Translations under genes and position numbers: made by a program
Notes under the pieces: generated by a model
Database searches by the model: none
Told to the model about the DNA's origin: nothing
The model's input: the letters and a program-made list of their open reading frames with translations, nothing else
NCBI GenBank assembly: GCA_016707705.1
Contig: JADJHD010000001.1
Coordinates: 372,001-436,000 of the forward strand
From: Bacteroidales bacterium
Lineage (GTDB): Bacteria; Bacteroidota; Bacteroidia; Bacteroidales; UBA4417
Reading direction: 5' to 3'
DNA: 64,000 nt
Shown here: positions 1 through 8,088 of the stretch, piece by piece
How the letters are laid out: the number at the start of each line of letters is the position of its first letter
How positions within the stretch are numbered: the first letter of the stretch is position 1

Positions 1-1
1 A

Positions 2-1786
2 AAAATTATAGCCAATCATTCAAGCCAGGCAACTGTAAAACCTGGTGATATTGTGGATGTGTTTATCGATGCACGCGCTGCAAGAGACTTTGGTGGTGCC
101 AATGTAGTTGAGAATATCCTTAATAACGGACTGACAGTTCACGATCCTTCCCGCACTTTTTTTACATTCGACTGCAATCCGGGAGGTTCTGATCAGAAAT
201 ATGCTGCCAATCAGCATTTCTGCAGACTTTTTGCACGCCAGAATGATATTAAAATCTATGATATTGATTCAGGTGTAGGTACCCACCTTGCCATAGATAA
301 AGGGCTTGCTTATCCCGGCAGTACTTTTGTTTCTACTGATTCCCATGCGAATATCATGGGTGCAATAGGTGCATTCGGACAGGGTATGGGCGATCAGGAT
401 ATTGCTGCAGCCTGGGCTAAAGGATCTGTTTGGTTCAAGGTTCCGGATTCAGTTAAGCTTATTTTGAAAGGAAAAAGGCCTGCCAATGTTGCGGCTAAGG
501 ACATTGTCCTGAACCTGCTTTCAATATATGGAGCCAATAAATTATTGGGATATTCAGTTGAAATAGAAGGAGAACCATGTGATGGTTTCAGTCTTGATGA
601 GAGAATCACCATCTCCTCCATGGCCACAGAAATGGGTGCAATTATTCTCCTTTTCACTCCCAACGATAAAGTACTGGATCAGTTGGAAGCCAAGACCGGC
701 TCACGCTTCACTCCTGTAACTCCTGATGCTGACGCTTCCTATCTCTTCTGTCATGAAATTGATATCAGCAGTTTTGTTCCGATGGTTGCCAACCCCGGAC
801 ATCCTCATGATGACACCTCAGTTGACAGTGTCAGAAATACAAAAATTGATTCAGCATTTCTTGGAAGTTGCACCAACGGACGTATCGAAGATCTCCGCAT
901 TGCTGCAGAAATTCTGAAGGGAAGAAAAGTTGCACCAGGAGTTGTACTGAAGATAGTTCCTTCCACAGATGCAATCTGGCGTCAGGCTCTTGAAGAAGGA
1001 CTTATTCAGGTATTCAAGGATGCCGGAGCCATGGTTTCAAATGCAGGCTGCGCAGGTTGTGCAGCCGGCCAGGTTGGGCAGAACGGACCAGAGGAGATTT
1101 CCATCAGTACAGGGAACAGAAACTTTTCCGGAAAACAGGGAAAAGGATCGATGTATCTTGCTTCTCCTGAGGTAGTCGCAGCTTCAGCGATCGCTGGTTT
1201 TATTACAACTCCTGACCAGATTCCAAGTACTCCTGCAACTTTTGAAAAGAAAGAAGCCAAGGTTCGCGAGGTGGTTCAGAAAGTTGTTAGTGAAAAGCCA
1301 ACTGTTGTTGAAGGTCGCGCATGGGTAATCCGCAGGGATGATATTGATACCGATATGATTTTCCATAATCGCTATCTCACCATCACCAAGATTGAAGAAA
1401 TGGGTCAGTATGCTTTTGATAATCTCAAAGGCTATGAAGACTTTGCCAAGAAAGCGAAACCATTTGATATTGTATTCACTACCAAGAATTTTGGAGCCGG
1501 CAGTTCAAGGCAACAAGCCGTTGATTGCTTCCTCTCCCTAGGAATTTCAGCAATAGTTGCTGAATCATTTGGAGCAATCTATGAAAGGAATGCCATCAAT
1601 GCTGCAATGCCGATTATGACCTACACAGCGGGCCAGCTTGAAGAACTTGAACTGGAGCAGGATGATCAGGTCCGCCTGAATATGCTTACAGGGGAAGTTA
1701 ACAATCTCACTAAAAACAAGACTGTATTCATCAATAAGTTCTATGATGCACAGATGCAGATTTATAAGAATGGTGGCTTGTTATAA
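2..1786 (+). CDS. Fused LeuC-LeuD-type hydro-lyase (3-isopropylmalate dehydratase / homoaconitase family), 5' truncated
   Basis: The frame is open from the first bases of the window, so the true start lies upstream. The first part is an aconitase-type catalytic domain. It carries the SCTNG cluster cysteine (codon at 869) and a CAGC pair (codons at 1049 and 1058), the three ligands of a 4Fe-4S cluster. The last ~165 residues form a LeuD-like swivel domain, with a DDIDTD segment near 1337 and a GAGSSRQQA loop near 1495. The family isomerises 2- or 3-hydroxy acids by dehydration and rehydration, as in leucine biosynthesis. Fusing large and small subunits in one chain also occurs in homoaconitase-like proteins, so the exact substrate is open. 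The usual DSHT motif reads DSHAN here. A strong terminator follows the stop. I am sure of the family, less of the substrate. Confidence 0.85.
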   Translation, partial: KIIANHSSQATVKPGDIVDVFIDARAARDFGGANVVENILNNGLTVHDPSRTFFTFDCNPGGSDQKYAANQHFCRLFARQNDIKIYDIDSGVGTHLAIDKGLAYPGSTFVSTDSHANIMGAIGAFGQGMGDQDIAAAWAKGSVWFKVPDSVKLILKGKRPANVAAKDIVLNLLSIYGANKLLGYSVEIEGEPCDGFSLDERITISSMATEMGAIILLFTPNDKVLDQLEAKTGSRFTPVTPDADASYLFCHEIDISSFVPMVANPGHPHDDTSVDSVRNTKIDSAFLGSCTNGRIEDLRIAAEILKGRKVAPGVVLKIVPSTDAIWRQALEEGLIQVFKDAGAMVSNAGCAGCAAGQVGQNGPEEISISTGNRNFSGKQGKGSMYLASPEVVAASAIAGFITTPDQIPSTPATFEKKEAKVREVVQKVVSEKPTVVEGRAWVIRRDDIDTDMIFHNRYLTITKIEEMGQYAFDNLKGYEDFAKKAKPFDIVFTTKNFGAGSSRQQAVDCFLSLGISAIVAESFGAIYERNAINAAMPIMTYTAGQLEELELEQDDQVRLNMLTGEVNNLTKNKTVFINKFYDAQMQIYKNGGLL

Positions 1787-1804
1787 TAAAACGACAATAA
1801 AAAG

Positions 1805-1834
1805 AAAGCCCGGAAAATTTCCGGGCTTTTTTTA
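1805..1834. terminator. Bidirectional intrinsic terminator
   Basis: A 9-bp stem (AAAGCCCGG at 1805-1813 with CCGGGCTTT at 1821-1829) has a 7-nt loop. A T-tract follows on the plus strand and an A-rich stretch precedes it. It sits between two convergent genes and can serve both. Confidence 0.85.
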
Positions 1835-2188
1835 TTTCTTTTTTCCAGCTAAAATAAATAGCAAACCCGGAATGATAAAAGGGAGTGAATAAGCCATTGA
1901 AATTTGCCATGCATCAAAACCACCAAAAATAATCATGTAGACACCCATAACTGCTCCTCCTGCTAACATAATCCATCCTCCGGGAATAAGGCGTTTCCAT
2001 GCTAATATATATCCCGACGAAGTAAGTACCATCAACAGGAGAATTGGAATTACCGCCAGTTTACCATCAATTAGCTCAGAAAGTCCTTCACCGATCAGAA
2101 AAACGATAAAGAACAGGACAGGGAAAAATCCCAAAATGAATGCTAATGATTTGATTGTAAGAAGTTTCTTTATATAAGCCATTGCCAT
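1832..2188 (-). CDS. Small hydrophobic membrane protein of unknown function (118 aa)
   Basis: The protein is almost entirely hydrophobic, with about four predicted transmembrane segments (roughly residues 14-35, 44-62, 70-89 and 98-113) and a lysine-rich C-terminus (GKKK). It has no catalytic motif that I recognise. Two methionines, at positions 1 and 3, could be the start. Its stop lies at the base of the shared terminator with the upstream hydro-lyase gene, so the two converge. Short four-helix membrane proteins like this are common and uncharacterised in Bacteroidota, and I assign no function. Confidence 0.6.
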   Translation of the reverse strand: MAMAYIKKLLTIKSLAFILGFFPVLFFIVFLIGEGLSELIDGKLAVIPILLLMVLTSSGYILAWKRLIPGGWIMLAGGAVMGVYMIIFGGFDAWQISMAYSLPFIIPGLLFILAGKKK

Positions 2189-2438
2189 GGGTATGCAGAA
2201 TCAAATGAAATATCTGTTGCGAACTATTTTCAAAAGTATGAAATTCAATTCCATGAGATAACTAATCAAGAAGACTTTTTTCAAGATCTGACTGACATCT
2301 GCACAATTAAAAAGAATAACACTCTGGATTCACTTGTTCAAAGCTTGGAAAGCTAAACTACCTTTATAATTCAAAAGATGCAAGGAATCAACAGTTCTGA
2401 AGAAATATGCAGATTAAGGAAGCAGGCTAGAAAACTGA
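2189..2438. other. Intergenic region with possible gene remnants
   Basis: There is no intact gene. On the plus strand a frame is open from about 2183 to the TAA at 2354-2356 (over 50 codons) with protein-like composition (acidic, containing ...QEDFFQDL...) but no start codon. A 24-codon frame begins near 2379. Both may be remnants of a decayed gene or chance. Confidence 0.3.
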
Positions 2439-3050
2439 CTAAAGCCCGCTGAATTCGGTTCCAACAGTGATATAACCCGGATAGGTAATCGGAAATGAGG
2501 CAACATTTATTGTTGGTTGAAGCTTCATAGTGAATCGTGTTGGTTTATTGCCGATTCCAGCCAGATTCATTCCGAAATTAAGAATAGCATCTGCGCTCTT
2601 GCCTGACAATGCCTGCTTCAGATCTACAGTCATCTTCATCGGAATAACGGTTATTCCATTATTCGCAGGAATGGTGACTTGCTGATCGACAATCCCTTTT
2701 GTCATTTCGATGCCATCTATATAAAGAATCCAATCCATTTTTGTAAGTCCCGCAGTGGCAGAATTAGGATTTTTGGCTTCTACATTTAATGTAAAATCAA
2801 GAGGGAACTGACCACTGGCCAGGGCAACTGAAAGTTTTCCAGCATCCAGAAGTGACAAATCACTTAGCTTATGAATGCTCTGAACATTAATACCTGCCAG
2901 TGTTAGCTGACTCACAGACTGGAGCCGAAACTCACATTTGGCAAGTGTTGCCATTTTTGCGGCTTGCTGAACCACATCGCAGGAATTAAGGGAGAGAAGT
3001 AAAAGTGAACTGATGAGGGAGAACGAGATGAAGGATTTTCTGAGTTTCAT
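2439..3050 (-). CDS. LEA14/WHy-domain-like lipoprotein (203 aa)
   Basis: The N-terminus is a lipoprotein signal peptide ending in a lipobox (LNSC, Cys at residue 24), so the mature protein is probably lipid-anchored at the outer or inner membrane. The rest resembles the water-stress/LEA14 type-2 fold. It has a beta-rich core with a segment typical of that family (FTLNVEAKNPNSATAGL, residues ~85-101), followed by a strand describing a derived 'ideal' value region (MDWILYIDGIEM). These domains are widespread in Bacteroidota lipoproteins, and their role is not known. It is a single gene, divergent from the Rrf2 regulator upstream. Confidence 0.6.
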   Translation of the reverse strand: MKLRKSFISFSLISSLLLLSLNSCDVVQQAAKMATLAKCEFRLQSVSQLTLAGINVQSIHKLSDLSLLDAGKLSVALASGQFPLDFTLNVEAKNPNSATAGLTKMDWILYIDGIEMTKGIVDQQVTIPANNGITVIPMKMTVDLKQALSGKSADAILNFGMNLAGIGNKPTRFTMKLQPTINVASFPITYPGYITVGTEFSGL

Positions 3051-3125
3051 AGATTGGATTGTTAGAGCCTGAATTTATCAAAAATCATTCCAGCATACTA
3101 TTTAGAATGGTTCGAAATTAAGACT

Positions 3126-3135
3126 AATACGTATT
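3126..3135. promoter_or_regulatory. Candidate operator palindrome upstream of first Rrf2 gene
   Basis: A perfect 10-bp palindrome, AATACGTATT, lies 51 bp upstream of the chosen ATG of the first Rrf2 regulator. Autoregulation is usual for NsrR/IscR-type repressors. Its use as a binding site here is only inferred from position. Confidence 0.2.
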
Positions 3136-3185
3136 TGAATGGAAAAACTGCCGAAATTTGAGCAAATAAATACTTGATTGGAGAA

Positions 3186-3584
3186 ATGGCAAAAATTGTT
3201 TCATATTCAGAGGCTGCTTCCATAGGAATGCATGGGATGGTTCTGGTTGCAAGAGCTGGTGAGATCATAAATGTGCAGCGCATTGCTGAAGTAACCGGAT
3301 CAAGTCGGCATCATGTTGCCAAGGTAATGCAAAGGCTGGTGAAGGAAGGTTTTCTGCTTTCCAACCGCGGCCCTTCGGGAGGCTTTCAACTGAGTGTTAA
3401 TCCAAAGGAAATAACATTGCTCAATATTTATGAAGCAATAGAAGGCCAGGTTAAGGTTGTTGAATGCCCTCATGAAAAGCCTGTTTGTCCCTTTGGAAAA
3501 TGTATACTCGGTACAGTTGTAACCCAAATGAGCCAACTATTCAGGGATCATCTGAGTAGTAACACCCTGGCCGACTTGCTTTAA
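3186..3584 (+). CDS. Rrf2-family transcriptional regulator, NsrR/IscR-like (first of tandem pair)
   Basis: A 132-aa protein with an N-terminal winged helix (helix-turn-helix around AEVTGSSRHHVAKVMQRL, then the wing loop NRGPSGGF). A C-terminal cysteine cluster C-x6-C-x4-C (ECPHEKPVC...C) matches the place where NsrR and IscR bind an Fe-S cluster. I chose ATG 3186, because the next gene's product begins at the same alignment position; an in-frame TTG at 3174 would add four residues. The downstream genes are NO reductase and a YgbA-family protein. This supports NO or redox sensing through the cluster, with repression lifted when the cluster is nitrosylated. That role is inferred from family and context. 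Confidence 0.85.
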   Translation: MAKIVSYSEAASIGMHGMVLVARAGEIINVQRIAEVTGSSRHHVAKVMQRLVKEGFLLSNRGPSGGFQLSVNPKEITLLNIYEAIEGQVKVVECPHEKPVCPFGKCILGTVVTQMSQLFRDHLSSNTLADLL

Positions 3585-3635
3585 CCCCCTGTCTCCTATC
3601 ATCTTATAACTTTATTCAAAAATATTTTTATGCTT

Positions 3636-3669
3636 TTTGACGAAAGCGAAATTAATCATATTATATTTG
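3636..3669 (+). promoter_or_regulatory. Bacteroidota-type promoter for second Rrf2 gene
   Basis: The -7 element TATATTTG (3662-3669) fits TAnnTTTG exactly, and a TTTG at 3636-3639 lies 22 nt upstream. The start codon follows about 30 nt downstream, so the second regulator and the ferredoxin-like gene can be transcribed separately from the first regulator. Confidence 0.45.
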
Positions 3670-3700
3670 CGCATTCAAATACCTAAATTCCTATATAGAA

Positions 3701-4138
3701 TTGAGTAGAATTGTCTACATCTCAGAAGCTGCTTCGATTGCCATTCATAGCATGGCCATTATAGCATCCAGTCCTGAAAGGCTGAATGCAAAACAGCTTG
3801 CCAAACTCACAGGCTCTTCTGCAAACCACCTTTCCAAAGTAATGCAAAACCTTGTTAAAGGTGATTACCTGCGTTCAAACAGAGGACCAACAGGTGGATT
3901 TGAACTCAAGAAGCCAGCCAATACAATTACCCTACTTCAAGTATATGAATACATTGAGGGAACTATTGATTGCCAGTTTTGTGGAATTCCGGAAGAGAAA
4001 TGCCCATTTGAAAGTTGTGTTTTTGGTGTAAAAGCTGAAATATTCTCTGAAGAATTCATTAATTACATGAAAACGACATTAATATCTGACTTAACCACAA
4101 AAAAACATATTTATGCTGCGGAAAATAATTCAAATTGA
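3701..4138 (+). CDS. Rrf2-family transcriptional regulator, NsrR/IscR-like (second of tandem pair)
   Basis: A 145-aa paralogue of the preceding regulator. They share the SEAAS N-terminus, the TGSS..H..KVMQ.LVK recognition helix, the wing SNRGP[ST]GGF and the C-x6-C-x4-C cluster, here with an extra Cys (DCQFC). No in-frame ATG exists near the start. TTG at 3701 is used because it places the N-terminus in register with the paralogue. The last 26 bases overlap the ferredoxin-like gene, which suggests translational coupling. Two paralogous sensors in a row could respond to different levels of NO or to different species. That is inference. Confidence 0.82.
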   Translation: MSRIVYISEAASIAIHSMAIIASSPERLNAKQLAKLTGSSANHLSKVMQNLVKGDYLRSNRGPTGGFELKKPANTITLLQVYEYIEGTIDCQFCGIPEEKCPFESCVFGVKAEIFSEEFINYMKTTLISDLTTKKHIYAAENNSN

Positions 4139-5015
4139 TGAAGAAAAATGTAATGGTTGCGGTTTATGCATTCCCAACTGCCATGAAGGTGCTTTGCAAA
4201 TTATTGACAACAAGGCAAGGCTAATCAGCGATCTCTTTTGTGATGGATTGGGTGCCTGTATTGGCCATTGTCCGGAAGGAGCTATTGAAATTATTGAACG
4301 GGAAGCTGAAGCCTACGATGAAACTAAGGTTATGCAGACTATAGTAACCAAAGGAAGGAATACTATTCTAGCTCACCTGGAACACCTTAGGGATCATCAG
4401 GAATATGATCTGCTGAAAGAGGCTGTTGCTTATATAAAGGACAATAATATCGATATGAGTGTAGAAGCCCAGGCTCCGGCTGCTGCTTTTGCAACAATTG
4501 CCGAAACGATTCGCAGCGCAAAGCAGGAATCCACCTGTGGTTGTTCTGGGTCAAAAGCTGTTGATTTCAGAATTGACATGGATAAGGTAGAAGCATCAGT
4601 GCAGGAAACAGTAGCACCCACAACTCCTGCTGCATCTGAATTAAGGCAATGGCCTGTGCAGCTTCACCTTCTGAATCCTCAGGCATCATATTTCAAGAAT
4701 GCAGAAGTATTATTGGCCGCTGATTGTGTCGCCTTTGCCAAGGGAGATTTTCATAATAGCTTGCTCAAAGGCAAAACGCTTGCTATCGCTTGCCCTAAGC
4801 TAGATTCAAACAAAGAATCCTATATCGAAAAACTGGAATCAATGATAACCATGGCAAATATTCAGTCATTGTCCGTTGCTATGATGGAAGTTCCATGCTG
4901 CGGAGGATTACTTCAGATGGCCCAAATTGCCGCTCAGAAATCTGGTCGGAACATCCCAATTAAAAGATTGATCATCAACATAAAGGGTGAGGTAATTTCA
5001 GAAAACTGGATTTAG
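4113..5015 (+). CDS. Ferredoxin-like 4Fe-4S protein of the NO-response locus (300 aa)
   Basis: The N-terminus holds two 4Fe-4S motifs: C-x2-C-x2-C-x3-C (CNGCGLCIPNC) at residues ~13-23, and a second set (CDGLGACIGHCPEGA) at ~43-57. A middle region of ~100 residues is alanine-rich and contains CGCSG. The C-terminal half includes CPK and an MEVPCCGG segment typical of redox or cluster-binding sites. The protein overlaps the second Rrf2 gene and ends at a terminator just before the NO reductase gene. Proteins with this layout are annotated only as 4Fe-4S binding. The context suggests electron transfer or cluster handling during NO stress. It could equally serve a hybrid-cluster-type enzyme encoded elsewhere. 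Confidence 0.75.
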   Translation: MLRKIIQIDEEKCNGCGLCIPNCHEGALQIIDNKARLISDLFCDGLGACIGHCPEGAIEIIEREAEAYDETKVMQTIVTKGRNTILAHLEHLRDHQEYDLLKEAVAYIKDNNIDMSVEAQAPAAAFATIAETIRSAKQESTCGCSGSKAVDFRIDMDKVEASVQETVAPTTPAASELRQWPVQLHLLNPQASYFKNAEVLLAADCVAFAKGDFHNSLLKGKTLAIACPKLDSNKESYIEKLESMITMANIQSLSVAMMEVPCCGGLLQMAQIAAQKSGRNIPIKRLIINIKGEVISENWI

Positions 5016-5029
5016 TCCATCCCAAAAGG

Positions 5030-5056
5030 AATAGCTTTTTCGAAAGCTATTTTTTT
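5030..5056 (+). terminator. Intrinsic terminator with TTCG tetraloop
   Basis: A 9-bp stem (AATAGCTTT / AAAGCTATT) is closed by a TTCG loop and followed by a run of T. It separates the regulator/ferredoxin unit from the NO reductase unit, which therefore needs its own promoter. Confidence 0.85.
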
Positions 5057-5066
5057 CTATTAATTA

Positions 5067-5082
5067 AAGTAATTCAGTACTT
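5067..5082. promoter_or_regulatory. Candidate operator: inverted repeat upstream of NO reductase
   Basis: AAGTA-N6-TACTT lies 18 bp before the NO reductase start codon, in the only stretch available for its promoter. Flanking bases partly extend the symmetry. Control by one of the two Rrf2 proteins or by an FNR/DNR-type factor is possible. No TTGAT-N4-ATCAA box is present. Confidence 0.3.
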
Positions 5083-5100
5083 AATAAATTTAATAATCTT

Positions 5101-7359
5101 ATGAAAAATAGACAACTCTGGATTGGTTTTATTGCTGTAATGGTAGTCTCTTTTGGAGTCCTTGGATATTATGGAAGAGAAATATACCGGCAAGCCCCTC
5201 CTATTCCATCAAATGTAGTCACTGCAGATGGGAAGATCATTTTCACAGGCCAGGATATAAAGGACGGACAAAATATCTGGCAATCTATCGGAGGACAGGA
5301 AGTGGGAACAATATGGGGGCACGGCTCCTATGTTGCTCCTGATTGGTCAGCAGATTGGCTTCACCGCGAAGCAGTCTATATCCTGGACCAGTATGCCATG
5401 ACCAATGATAGCTGCCAGTTCTCAGAACTTAATCCTGAAAAACAAGCTGCCTATAAAGTCAGGCTTCAAAAGGAATTAAGGACGAATTCCTTCGACAAAT
5501 CCTCTACCAATCTTGTAATCAGTAATTTGAGGGCACAAGCAATTGCAGCAGTAAGTCAGCATTACAAGAGCCTGTTCATGAATGACACAGCACTCATTAA
5601 ACTGAGAGATGCCTACGCTATCCCTAAAAACACAATTAAATCGGAAGAGCGCATGGCGAAAATGAATGCCTTCTTCTTTTGGACAGCCTGGACCTGTGTT
5701 ACCAATCGTCCTGACAGTGACATTACCTATACGAACAATTGGCCGGCAGAAGAATTGGTGGCCAACAAGCCCACGAGTTCACTTATCTTATGGACAGGAT
5801 TCAGTGTAATGATGCTGCTTGCTGGTATCGGATTACTGGCTTGGTACTATGCAAGGAGTAAAAACGAATCTCCTCTGGAAATTGCCGATAAAGACCCCTT
5901 CTTTGGACTGGTAATGACACCTTCGATGAAAGCTACACTGAAGTATTTCTGGATTGTAACTGCGTTAATAGTGGTGCAGGTGATCATGGGAGTTATAACG
6001 GCACATTATGGAGTTGAAGGACAGGCATTTTATGGTTTCCCACTTTCTGATTTCCTCCCCTACTCGCTTTCAAGAACCTGGCATATACAACTGGCTATCT
6101 TTTGGATCGCGACATCATGGCTGGCGACAGGATTGTACCTTGCACCCGCGGTTTCAGGTCATGAGCCTAAATTTCAAAGGTTTGGAGTGAACTTCCTGTT
6201 CATTGCACTTCTTATTATAGTTGTCGGCTCACTCGCTGGCCAATGGTTTGCGATTATGCAAAAGCTGGGATTGGTAACCAATTTTTACTTTGGTCATCAG
6301 GGTTATGAATATGTAGATCTTGGACGATTTTGGCAGGCATTTCTGCTGGTAGGACTCGTTCTCTGGCTTTTCCTTATGGGACGAGCTCTGTGGCCGGCCT
6401 TAAAAAGAAAAGATGAGAACAGGCATCTACTTACTATGTTCCTCATTGCCTCTGTTGCTATTGCAGCTTTCTATGGTGCAGGACTTATGTGGGGCCGTCA
6501 AACCAACCTCGCTATTGCAGAATACTGGAGATGGTGGGTAGTTCACCTTTGGGTGGAAGGCTTCTTTGAAGTATTTGCAACTGTTGCCATTGCTTTCCTT
6601 TTTGTAAAGCTCAAACTTGTCAGGACAGAAACAGCTACATCAAATGTTCTATTTTCAACTATCGTCTTTCTGTCAGGAGGAATTATCGGGACATTCCACC
6701 ATCTCTACTTTACAGGAACTCCGACGGCAATTCTGGCTCTGGGTGCTACTTTTAGTGCATTGGAAGTAGTACCTTTGGTATTGCTAGGATTTGAGGCTCA
6801 TCAAACTCTTAAGATTACCCAATCGAATACATGGATCAATAACTATAAATGGCCAATTTACAGTTTTCTTGCTGTGTCATTCTGGAATCTTGTAGGTGCT
6901 GGCATTTTTGGATTCCTTATTAATCCTCCAATTGCTCTTTATTATATGCAAGGACTGAATACAACTCCTGTACATGGACATACAGCCCTCTTTGGTGTAT
7001 ATGGAATGTTGGGCATAGGTCTTATGTTATTCGTCCTGAGAAGCATGAACGCTGAAGTTGTATGGAAACCCCGATATATTAAATTTGCTTTCTGGGCTAT
7101 CAATATTGGGCTTGCTCTTATGGTATTGCTCAGTGTTCTCCCTGTAGGGCTTGCACAAACCTGGGTGAGTGTTAAAGTTGGCTTATGGTATGCCAGATCT
7201 GCAGATTTCCTTCAGAGTGACACACTTACTACCTTCAGATGGTTACGCGTGATCGGGGATACCATCTTTGCCCTGGGGACTGTAGCCCTCGCATGGTTTA
7301 TTATTGGTCTGAAAACAGGCTGGTCATTGGAAAAGAATAATTCAAATCAATCTAAGTAA
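5101..7359 (+). CDS. norB: Quinol-dependent nitric oxide reductase, single-subunit qNOR (752 aa)
   Basis: This enzyme reduces NO to N2O at the cytoplasmic membrane using quinol. The N-terminal extension (one membrane helix, then a periplasmic domain of ~200 residues with GQEVGTIWGHGSYVAPDW) is the part that replaces the NorC cytochrome in single-subunit enzymes. The NorB core follows with about twelve helices. Ligand histidines are visible in SRTWHIQL (residue ~329), VVHLWVEGFFE (~481, with the family glutamates) and the HH pair of GTFHHLYFTGTP (~538). Length matches qNOR (about 750-770 aa). It is the first gene after a terminator and is followed closely by a cupin gene and a ygbA homologue. 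The function is most likely NO detoxification, although denitrification cannot be excluded. Confidence 0.95.
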   Translation: MKNRQLWIGFIAVMVVSFGVLGYYGREIYRQAPPIPSNVVTADGKIIFTGQDIKDGQNIWQSIGGQEVGTIWGHGSYVAPDWSADWLHREAVYILDQYAMTNDSCQFSELNPEKQAAYKVRLQKELRTNSFDKSSTNLVISNLRAQAIAAVSQHYKSLFMNDTALIKLRDAYAIPKNTIKSEERMAKMNAFFFWTAWTCVTNRPDSDITYTNNWPAEELVANKPTSSLILWTGFSVMMLLAGIGLLAWYYARSKNESPLEIADKDPFFGLVMTPSMKATLKYFWIVTALIVVQVIMGVITAHYGVEGQAFYGFPLSDFLPYSLSRTWHIQLAIFWIATSWLATGLYLAPAVSGHEPKFQRFGVNFLFIALLIIVVGSLAGQWFAIMQKLGLVTNFYFGHQGYEYVDLGRFWQAFLLVGLVLWLFLMGRALWPALKRKDENRHLLTMFLIASVAIAAFYGAGLMWGRQTNLAIAEYWRWWVVHLWVEGFFEVFATVAIAFLFVKLKLVRTETATSNVLFSTIVFLSGGIIGTFHHLYFTGTPTAILALGATFSALEVVPLVLLGFEAHQTLKITQSNTWINNYKWPIYSFLAVSFWNLVGAGIFGFLINPPIALYYMQGLNTTPVHGHTALFGVYGMLGIGLMLFVLRSMNAEVVWKPRYIKFAFWAINIGLALMVLLSVLPVGLAQTWVSVKVGLWYARSADFLQSDTLTTFRWLRVIGDTIFALGTVALAWFIIGLKTGWSLEKNNSNQSK

Positions 7360-7366
7360 CGATTTT

Positions 7367-7696
7367 ATGGAAACAAATGTATTTGAAACAGGAAAGCCAT
7401 TCAGGTTTCAGGATAAGGTAGCCTTTTCCGAAGGTGGCATTGTCAGCAAGAAAGTAATCCAACAGGAAAAGGGAAATGTAACTCTCTTTTCATTTGATCA
7501 GGGACAAAAGCTCAGTGAGCATACTGCTCCTTTTGATGCGCTGGTGCAGATTCTTGAGGGTACGGCTGAAATCGTGATTGGTGGAAATCCAAACTCTCTG
7601 GAGGCTGGAATGGCTATCATCATGCCCGCTAATATTCCGCATGCAGTGAACGCAAATGAACCGTTCAAAATGCTTCTGACTATGATAAGGGTATAA
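7367..7696 (+). CDS. Cupin-domain protein (109 aa)
   Basis: A single small beta-barrel. The first cupin motif appears as the stretch around GQKLSEHTAPFDALVQILEG (His ~46), and the second as MPANIPHAVNANEP (residues ~87-100). It starts only 7 nt after the NO reductase stop, so it is almost certainly co-transcribed. Proteins of this type bind a metal ion, but the substrate is unknown. A second cupin of similar size closes the same operon. A role in NO or nitrite metabolism is inferred from context only. Confidence 0.8.
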   Translation: METNVFETGKPFRFQDKVAFSEGGIVSKKVIQQEKGNVTLFSFDQGQKLSEHTAPFDALVQILEGTAEIVIGGNPNSLEAGMAIIMPANIPHAVNANEPFKMLLTMIRV

Positions 7697-7719
7697 CCTC
7701 CCTCGAAAAACACTATTTC

Positions 7720-8088
7720 ATGAGAATCTTTTTCAGAAACCGGTTGGAGCGGGAATCAATCATAGTTAAAGCTATGATCAGAATGTATTGCAGGCATTTC
7801 CACCATTCCAGAACCGGGCTTTGTAAAGTTTGCAGTGAGATTGACAGTTATTCGGAACGAAGATTATTGCACTGTAAGTTTGGGAAAACAAAACCTGTTT
7901 GCAAGGATTGCCCGGTACATTGCTATGCTCCAAAACAAAGGGAAGAAATGAGGCAGATTATGCGGTGGGCAGGACCCAGAATGTTGTTCTCCCATCCGCT
8001 TTATGCCTTGATTCATTTGGCAGACTCAAAAAAGCATTCAACAATAACAAACAATAAGAATGAACCCAATTCTAAAGAAATTCAGTGA
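7720..8088 (+). CDS. ygbA: YgbA-family (nitrous-oxide-stimulated promoter, NOSP) protein (122 aa)
   Basis: The cysteine- and histidine-rich sequence matches the YgbA/NOSP family. It has MYCRHFHH at residues ~24-31, a CKVC pair at ~37-40, CKFGKTKPVCKDCPVHCY at ~53-70 and a conserved C-terminal segment (RWAGPRMLFSHPLYALIHL). In E. coli ygbA belongs to the NsrR regulon, which fits the Rrf2 regulators and NO reductase here. Its molecular role is not established; the cysteines suggest metal or cluster binding. The stop overlaps the start of the next cupin gene by 29 nt, indicating one operon. Confidence 0.88.
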   Translation: MRIFFRNRLERESIIVKAMIRMYCRHFHHSRTGLCKVCSEIDSYSERRLLHCKFGKTKPVCKDCPVHCYAPKQREEMRQIMRWAGPRMLFSHPLYALIHLADSKKHSTITNNKNEPNSKEIQ

